Positions 8,219 through 10,964 of a stretch of DNA of 10,964 bases are shown here, in pieces. A program made the translations under genes and the position numbers. Source of the DNA: an uncultured Eubacteriales bacterium (GTDB lineage Bacteria > Bacillota > Clostridia > Oscillospirales > CAG-272); NCBI GenBank assembly GCA_934503195.1, contig CAKSVM010000096.1, forward strand, positions 1-10,964. The letters are read 5' to 3'. The notes below the pieces were generated by a model. That model was not told the DNA's origin. It ran no database searches and saw only the letters and a program-made list of their open reading frames with translations. Every line of letters starts with the position of its first letter. Position 1 is the first letter of the stretch.

Positions 8219-8247
8219 GTTATAGTATTGACAATTTATTCTGTCTT
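8219..8247 (-). promoter_or_regulatory. Candidate weak promoter for amt
   Basis: On the minus strand AAGACA (8247-8242, 4/6 to the -35 consensus) and TATAAC (8224-8219, 5/6 to the -10 consensus) are separated by 17 bp. The predicted start near 8212 would give a leader of about 18 nt before the ATG at 8194. The region is locally AT-rich. It would let amt be transcribed apart from glnN, but the match is modest and chance is possible. Confidence 0.4.
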
Positions 8248-8262
8248 CCGTTTCTTTTCACG

Positions 8263-8292
8263 GCGGCGGGCCGCTTCTGAATGACCCGCCGC
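8263..8292 (-). other. GC-rich hairpin upstream of amt
   Basis: In the minus-strand RNA, 8292-8283 pairs with 8272-8263 over 10 bp (core GCGGCGGG with CCCGCCGC plus a G-U and a C-G pair), with a 10-nt loop. One pair is a wobble in the minus-strand RNA but a mismatch on the plus strand, so the structure belongs to the glnN-amt transcript. No U tract follows, so it is unlikely to be a simple terminator. mRNA processing or stabilisation is possible. Confidence 0.55.
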
Positions 8293-8343
8293 GCACAACA
8301 GGAGAACGGAAGGAAGGGTTATAGCGTTTTTTATTATCTTACC

Positions 8344-8375
8344 CCGGGAAAGACCGCCGTGACGATCTTCCCCGG
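8344..8375 (-). other. 13-bp hairpin just after glnN
   Basis: Starting 17 nt after the glnN stop, minus-strand segments 8375-8363 and 8356-8344 pair along all 13 positions, with two G-U wobbles and a 6-nt loop (UCACGG). Both wobbles become C-A mismatches on the plus strand, which points to an RNA structure in the glnN message. It is followed by GGUAAGAUAAU and not a U tract, so it may stabilise the glnN 3' end or block nucleases instead of terminating transcription. Confidence 0.6.
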
Positions 8376-8391
8376 AAGGAGAACCGCTTTT

Positions 8392-10485
8392 TTATCTCAC
8401 GCCGAAGAGGAGTTCGCCGTAGGACGGGTAAGGCCACTTTTCAGCCGACGCGATGGTCTCCATCTCGTCGCCCGAGATTCTGAGCGCGGCCATATCCGAG
8501 AGGATATCGGTCTTGTAGAAGTCGGCAAGCTCTTCCATGTCGGAGATCGCCTTGGCCTTCAGGAGATCGCCTTCGAGCTTTCCGACCTGACGATACATAT
8601 CTCCGATCATGCCGCCGAGCTTCTTGACGGTGTCCTTTTCGTAGGAGATGTCGATATCGGTGCTGAGCTTGGACTTGTCAAGAGCCGCGTCGGTGAGTTC
8701 CTTCGAGTAGGACGACATTGCCGGGAGGATATCCTTGTGCGCCATGTCGAGCATTGTGAGTGCCTCGATGTTGATTACCTTGCAGTAGTTTTCGAGGAGA
8801 ACCTCATGTCTTGCCTCAAGCTCGGTCGTGGTGTAGACGCCGTGGCTGGTGAAGAGCTTGACGTTCTTCTCGTCAAGCAGATGCTTAAGAGCGTCGGGAG
8901 TAGCTTTGAGGTTGTAGAGTCCGCGCTTCTCGGCTTCCTTTACCCACGACTCGTCGTAGCCGTCGCCGTTGAAGATGATCCGCTTGTGCTCCGAGATCGT
9001 CTTGACGATCAGATCGTGAAGTGCCGCTTCGAAATCAGCCGCGCCCTCAAGAGTGTCGGCGAACTGCTTCAGCTCCTCAGCGACTGAGGTGTTGAGGACG
9101 GTGTTCGCGCAGGAGATCGAAGCCGACGAACCGAGCATTCTGAACTCGAACTTGTTTCCGGTGAAGGCGAACGGCGAGGTTCTGTTGCGGTCGGTCGTGT
9201 CCTTCGGGAATTTCGGAAGCGTGTGTACGCCGATCTTCAGGAGTTCCTTTTCCTTCGTGCCATAAGGCTCTCCGGTCTCGATTGCCTTTAAGATATCGGC
9301 GAGATCGGTTCCGATGAACATCGACACGATTGCGGGCGGTGCCTCGTTCGCGCCGAGTCTGTGATCGTTTGCCGCCGACGCGACCGAAATGCGGAGGAGA
9401 TCCTGATACTCGTCGACCGCCTTGATGACGGCGCAGAGGAAGAGGAGGAACTGAGCGTTTTCATACGGAGTGTCGCCGGGTTCGAGGAGGTTGACTCCGG
9501 TGTCGGTCGAGATCGACCAGTTGTTGTGCTTGCCGCTTCCGTTGACTCCGGCGAAGGGCTTTTCATGTAAGAGGCAGACCATGTTGTGCTTCTTCGCGAC
9601 CTTCTGCATGATCTCCATCGTCAGCTGGTTGTGATCGGCCGCGATGTTGGTCGTCGAGAAGATCGGTGCCATCTCGTGCTGTGCCGGAGCGACCTCGTTG
9701 TGTTCGGTCTTGGCGAGGATTCCGAGCTTCCAGAGTTCGTCGTTGAGATCCTTCATGAAAGCCGCGACTCTCGGCTTGATCGCGCCGAAGTAATGGTCGT
9801 CAAGCTCCTGACCCTTGGGTGCCTTCGCGCCGTAGAGGGTGCGTCCGGTGTAAATGAGATCCTTGCGCTTGTCGTAAAGTGCCTTGTCGACGAGGAAATA
9901 TTCCTGCTCGGGTCCGACGGTCGTCTTGACCGACGCGACATCCTCGTTGCCGAAGAGCTTCAGGACTCTGATCGCCTGACGGTTGATCGCCTCCATCGAA
10001 CGAAGGAGCGCGGTCTTCTGGTCAAGTGCCTCGCCGCCATAGGAGCAGAAGACGGTCGGGATGCAGAGGACTCCGTCCTTGATGAAGGCGTAGGAGGTGG
10101 CGTCCCAGGCGGTGTAGCCGCGGGCCTCGAAGGTCGCGCGGAGTCCGCCGGACGGGAAGGAGGAGGCGTCGGGCTCGCCGCGGATCAGTTCCTTGCCGGA
10201 GAATTCCATGATCACCTTACCGCCGTTCTTCGGCGAGATGAAGCTGTCGTGCTTTTCGGCGGTGACGCCGGTCATCGGCTGGAACCAGTGGGTGTAGTGG
10301 GTGGCTCCCTTTTCGATTGCCCAGTCCTTCATGGCGTTGGCGACGACATTCGCCACGCCGAGGTCAAGGTGCTTGCCGTTCTTGATGGTCTTCTGAAGCG
10401 CCTTGTAGGTGTCCTTCGGAAGTCTCGCTTCCATCGTCGCGTCGTCAAAGACCATAGACGAGAAGATTTCGGTAACAGTACTCAT
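8392..10485 (-). CDS. glnN: Type III glutamine synthetase
   Basis: GSIII joins ammonia to glutamate using ATP, giving glutamine; known members are large dodecamers and are not regulated by adenylylation like E. coli GlnA. Numbering here is from the ATG at 10494 (700 aa), a usual GSIII length and much longer than GSI (about 450). Recognisable elements are the GSIII-specific N-terminal region HWFQPMTGVTAEKHDSF (69-85) and SSFPSGGLRATFEARGYTAW (111-130); the metal/substrate motifs GPEQEY (194-199), EVAPAQHE (267-274) and NGSGKHNNWS (318-327); and later RLGANEAPPA and DRNRTSPFAFTGNKFEFR. The ATG at 10485 (MSTVTEIF) is chosen because AGGAG (10496-10500) is 10 nt before it but only 1 nt from the ATG at 10494. 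It heads the cluster, behind a consensus promoter and a structured leader, and is followed by amt. Confidence 0.97.
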   Translation of the reverse strand: MSTVTEIFSSMVFDDATMEARLPKDTYKALQKTIKNGKHLDLGVANVVANAMKDWAIEKGATHYTHWFQPMTGVTAEKHDSFISPKNGGKVIMEFSGKELIRGEPDASSFPSGGLRATFEARGYTAWDATSYAFIKDGVLCIPTVFCSYGGEALDQKTALLRSMEAINRQAIRVLKLFGNEDVASVKTTVGPEQEYFLVDKALYDKRKDLIYTGRTLYGAKAPKGQELDDHYFGAIKPRVAAFMKDLNDELWKLGILAKTEHNEVAPAQHEMAPIFSTTNIAADHNQLTMEIMQKVAKKHNMVCLLHEKPFAGVNGSGKHNNWSISTDTGVNLLEPGDTPYENAQFLLFLCAVIKAVDEYQDLLRISVASAANDHRLGANEAPPAIVSMFIGTDLADILKAIETGEPYGTKEKELLKIGVHTLPKFPKDTTDRNRTSPFAFTGNKFEFRMLGSSASISCANTVLNTSVAEELKQFADTLEGAADFEAALHDLIVKTISEHKRIIFNGDGYDESWVKEAEKRGLYNLKATPDALKHLLDEKNVKLFTSHGVYTTTELEARHEVLLENYCKVINIEALTMLDMAHKDILPAMSSYSKELTDAALDKSKLSTDIDISYEKDTVKKLGGMIGDMYRQVGKLEGDLLKAKAISDMEELADFYKTDILSDMAALRISGDEMETIASAEKWPYPSYGELLFGVR

Positions 10486-10495
10486 TTTTTCCATT

Positions 10496-10502
10496 CTCCT
10501 TT
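10496..10502 (-). promoter_or_regulatory. glnN ribosome binding site that decides the start
   Basis: The minus strand reads AAAGGAG, then AATGGAAAAA, then ATG. The first in-frame ATG (10494) is 1 nt from the AGGAG core, too close for initiation. The ATG at 10485 is about 10 nt away and is the likely start. Confidence 0.75.
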
Positions 10503-10512
10503 ACAAAATACA

Positions 10513-10570
10513 AAAGCGACAGTGACGCCGAAAAGCCGGATGGCCTTTTCGGTACGACGTCATTGTCGCT
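10513..10570 (-). terminator. Leader hairpin 2, terminator-like, ending just before the glnN ribosome site
   Basis: In the minus-strand RNA, AGCGACA (10570-10564) pairs with TGTCGCT (10521-10515), 7 bp. One mismatch follows, then TGACG with CGTCA (5 bp), a 5-nt one-sided bulge, and CCGAAAAG with CTTTTCGG (8 bp). The 3' arm is followed by UUUGUAUUUUGU and then the glnN Shine-Dalgarno. It could terminate transcription ahead of glnN or affect ribosome access. Confidence 0.6.
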
Positions 10571-10581
10571 GTTCTTTCAGT

Positions 10582-10626
10582 ATCAAAACAAAAAATCCGC
10601 GGGTGAGAAAATCATCTCAACCGCGG
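10582..10626 (-). terminator. Leader hairpin 1, terminator-like
   Basis: CCGCGG (10626-10621) pairs with CCGCGG (10602-10597), and TGAGA pairs with TCTCA inside it across an A-G apposition, with a 6-nt loop (UGAUUU). The stem is followed by AUUUUUUGUUUUGAU. GC-rich stem plus U tract has the shape of an intrinsic terminator, placed only about 20 nt after the predicted transcription start. Confidence 0.65.
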
Positions 10627-10650
10627 CGTCCTTGTCGCTTTGATGTAAAT

Positions 10651-10679
10651 ATTATAGCACGAGTCTCCGAGTTTGTCAA
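10651..10679 (-). promoter_or_regulatory. Consensus sigma-A promoter of glnN and the nitrogen cluster
   Basis: On the minus strand the -35 is TTGACA (10679-10674) and the -10 is TATAAT (10656-10651), with a 17-bp spacer: a perfect match. An A/T tract (TTTTTTTGAAAAAA) just upstream resembles an UP element. A strong promoter before a nitrogen-regulated gene is easier to reconcile with control after initiation, as the leader structure suggests, or with a repressor. Confidence 0.9.
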
Positions 10680-10747
10680 GCCCTTTTTTCAAAAAAATTG
10701 CGATTTGTACAGCGTAACAATTGACGTACCGCAAAAGTGGAGATCGT

Positions 10748-10770
10748 TGTGAATTTTGGCGAAATTCACA
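10748..10770. repeat. Operator-like perfect palindrome upstream of the glnN promoter
   Basis: TGTGAATTT (10748-10756) and AAATTCACA (10762-10770) form a perfect 9-bp inverted repeat with a 5-bp centre. The outer TGTGA and TCACA are separated by 13 bp. That is wider than GlnR/TnrA sites (TGTNA-N7-TNACA) or CRP sites (TGTGA-N6-TCACA), so neither is claimed. It lies about 70-90 bp upstream of the -35. Confidence 0.5.
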
Positions 10771-10792
10771 CTTTCCGGCCGCCGGAAAGCGT
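10768..10792 (-). terminator. Possible terminator or hairpin after the right-hand gene
   Basis: In the minus-strand RNA, ACGCUUUCCGG pairs with CCGGAAAGUGU over 11 bp (one G-U wobble), with a 3-nt loop, starting 11 nt after the stop of the upstream gene. The following sequence (GAAUUUCG) is only weakly U-rich, so termination is plausible by position but not typical. It shares TGT with the adjacent palindrome. Confidence 0.45.
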
Positions 10793-10803
10793 TACGGCGT
10801 GTG

Positions 10804-10964
10804 TCAGCAGCTCTTTTCGCTTATGTACTCAACGCCGAGCCTGATATCGTTCAAGAGTACGCCGTCGGCTCCCAGTGCTTCGATGTATTCAAGCGATTCG
10901 CGCGTGCCGTTCATTCCGGTGATCCGCCGATTGGCCATGATCCATACCTCGCATCCGGGAATCG
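10804..10964 (-). CDS. C-terminal end of a probable glycerophosphodiester phosphodiesterase-family protein (partial)
   Basis: The last 52 codons of a gene entering from the right edge, ending in TGA at 10806-10804. The segment reads IPGCEVWIMANRRITG, then a helix RESLEYIEALGADGVLLND near the end, then a short tail EYISEKSC. Known GDPD enzymes end in this way: a beta strand with a W-x-V/M-N pattern (strand 7 of the TIM barrel), a helix, and a final GxDGxxT/ND strand. They hydrolyse glycerophosphodiesters to glycerol 3-phosphate and an alcohol. The catalytic His and Glu residues lie outside the window, so activity cannot be judged. Codon style matches the neighbours. It is probably unrelated to nitrogen assimilation, since a hairpin and a new promoter follow. 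Confidence 0.55.
   Translation of the reverse strand, partial: IPGCEVWIMANRRITGMNGTRESLEYIEALGADGVLLNDIRLGVEYISEKSC

Larger units (their letters stand above)
10486..10646 (-). promoter_or_regulatory. Structured 5' leader of glnN (candidate attenuator or cis-regulatory RNA)
   Basis: The roughly 160-nt untranslated leader runs from the predicted start (about 10644-10646) to the glnN ATG. It contains hairpin 1 (10597-10626) and hairpin 2 (10515-10570), each followed by a U-rich tract. The 5' end, AAAGCGACA plus GACGCCG (10641-10633, 10630-10624), is complementary to the 3' arm of hairpin 2 (10513-10521, 10524-10530). It also overlaps the 5' arm of hairpin 1. Mutually exclusive folds are therefore available, as in transcription attenuation. 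It matches no glutamine riboswitch that I can recognise, and I could not identify the two A/G hexaloops expected of ANTAR targets. Confidence 0.6.

Noticed and set aside
10501..10563. A 20-codon minus-strand frame in the glnN leader (MTSYRKGHPAFRRHCRFCIL) whose TAA touches the glnN ribosome site
   Set aside because: No Shine-Dalgarno precedes its ATG, it coincides with hairpin 2, and it has no run of regulatory codons. It was considered as a leader peptide but is not supported.
10583..10615. A 10-codon minus-strand frame (MIFSPADFLF) inside leader hairpin 1
   Set aside because: It is very short with no convincing ribosome site, and no Gln or Glu codons that would fit classical attenuation of a glutamine gene.
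10486..10646. Known glutamine riboswitch or ANTAR dual-hexaloop target in the glnN leader
   Set aside because: I could not find the conserved glutamine riboswitch core, nor two hairpins with hexaloops having A at position 1 and G at position 4. The hairpin 1 loop is UGAUUU and the hairpin 2 apex is not a hexaloop.
15..10752. Many long plus-strand open frames, for example 6158-7684, 9586-10752, 15-1103 and 2480-3568
   Set aside because: They lie opposite the four well-supported minus-strand genes, have no recognisable family features, low-complexity Arg/Asp/Val-rich translations and no promoter or ribosome site. They arise because the real genes rarely use codons that read as stops on the other strand.
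10748..10770. GlnR/TnrA or CRP/FNR binding site
   Set aside because: The half-sites resemble TGTNA/TNACA and TGTGA/TCACA, but the 13-bp separation does not fit the 7-bp or 6-bp spacing of these families.

Overview
The window looks like chromosomal DNA of a moderately GC-rich Bacillota, probably a Clostridia or Oscillospirales-type gut anaerobe. This is inferred from textbook sigma-A promoters (TTGACA-N17-TATAAT), strong AGGAG-type ribosome binding sites, a type III glutamine synthetase, and the clustering of ammonium transport with GOGAT. No ribosomal or other taxonomic marker is present, so the assignment is tentative.

All supported genes lie on the minus strand, so they read from right to left. 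From the right edge they are: the last 52 codons of a probable glycerophosphodiester phosphodiesterase-family protein (10804-10964); a spacer with two inverted repeats; a perfect-consensus promoter (10651-10679); a roughly 160-nt structured leader; glnN, encoding type III glutamine synthetase (8392-10485); a 197-bp spacer with two hairpins and a weak promoter candidate; a single gene fusing an Amt ammonium channel to a P-II (GlnB/GlnK) domain (6413-8194); a spacer with a GNRA-capped hairpin, an intrinsic terminator and a triple octamer repeat; gltB, the glutamate synthase large subunit (1688-6229); gltD, the small subunit (144-1673), translationally close-coupled to gltB; a terminator; and a second perfect-consensus promoter driving a membrane protein whose first 11 codons are in the window.

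Together the four central genes form a full ammonium-to-glutamate module. Amt brings in ammonium (or ammonia), GlnN makes glutamine using ATP, and GltBD transfers the amide nitrogen to 2-oxoglutarate, giving glutamate. The P-II domain fused to Amt is a likely sensor of 2-oxoglutarate and ATP/ADP that gates the channel in cis. The control signals are unusually rich in RNA structure. The glnN leader has two hairpins, each followed by a U-rich tract, and its extreme 5' end repeats the 5' arm of the second hairpin, so two segments compete for one partner. Every gene junction except gltB-gltD carries strong hairpins.

The families themselves are well known. The less ordinary parts are the Amt-P-II fusion, with Val at the usual uridylylation Tyr position, and the uncharacterised leader and intergenic RNA structures. 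No mobile element, CRISPR array, tRNA or rRNA was seen.
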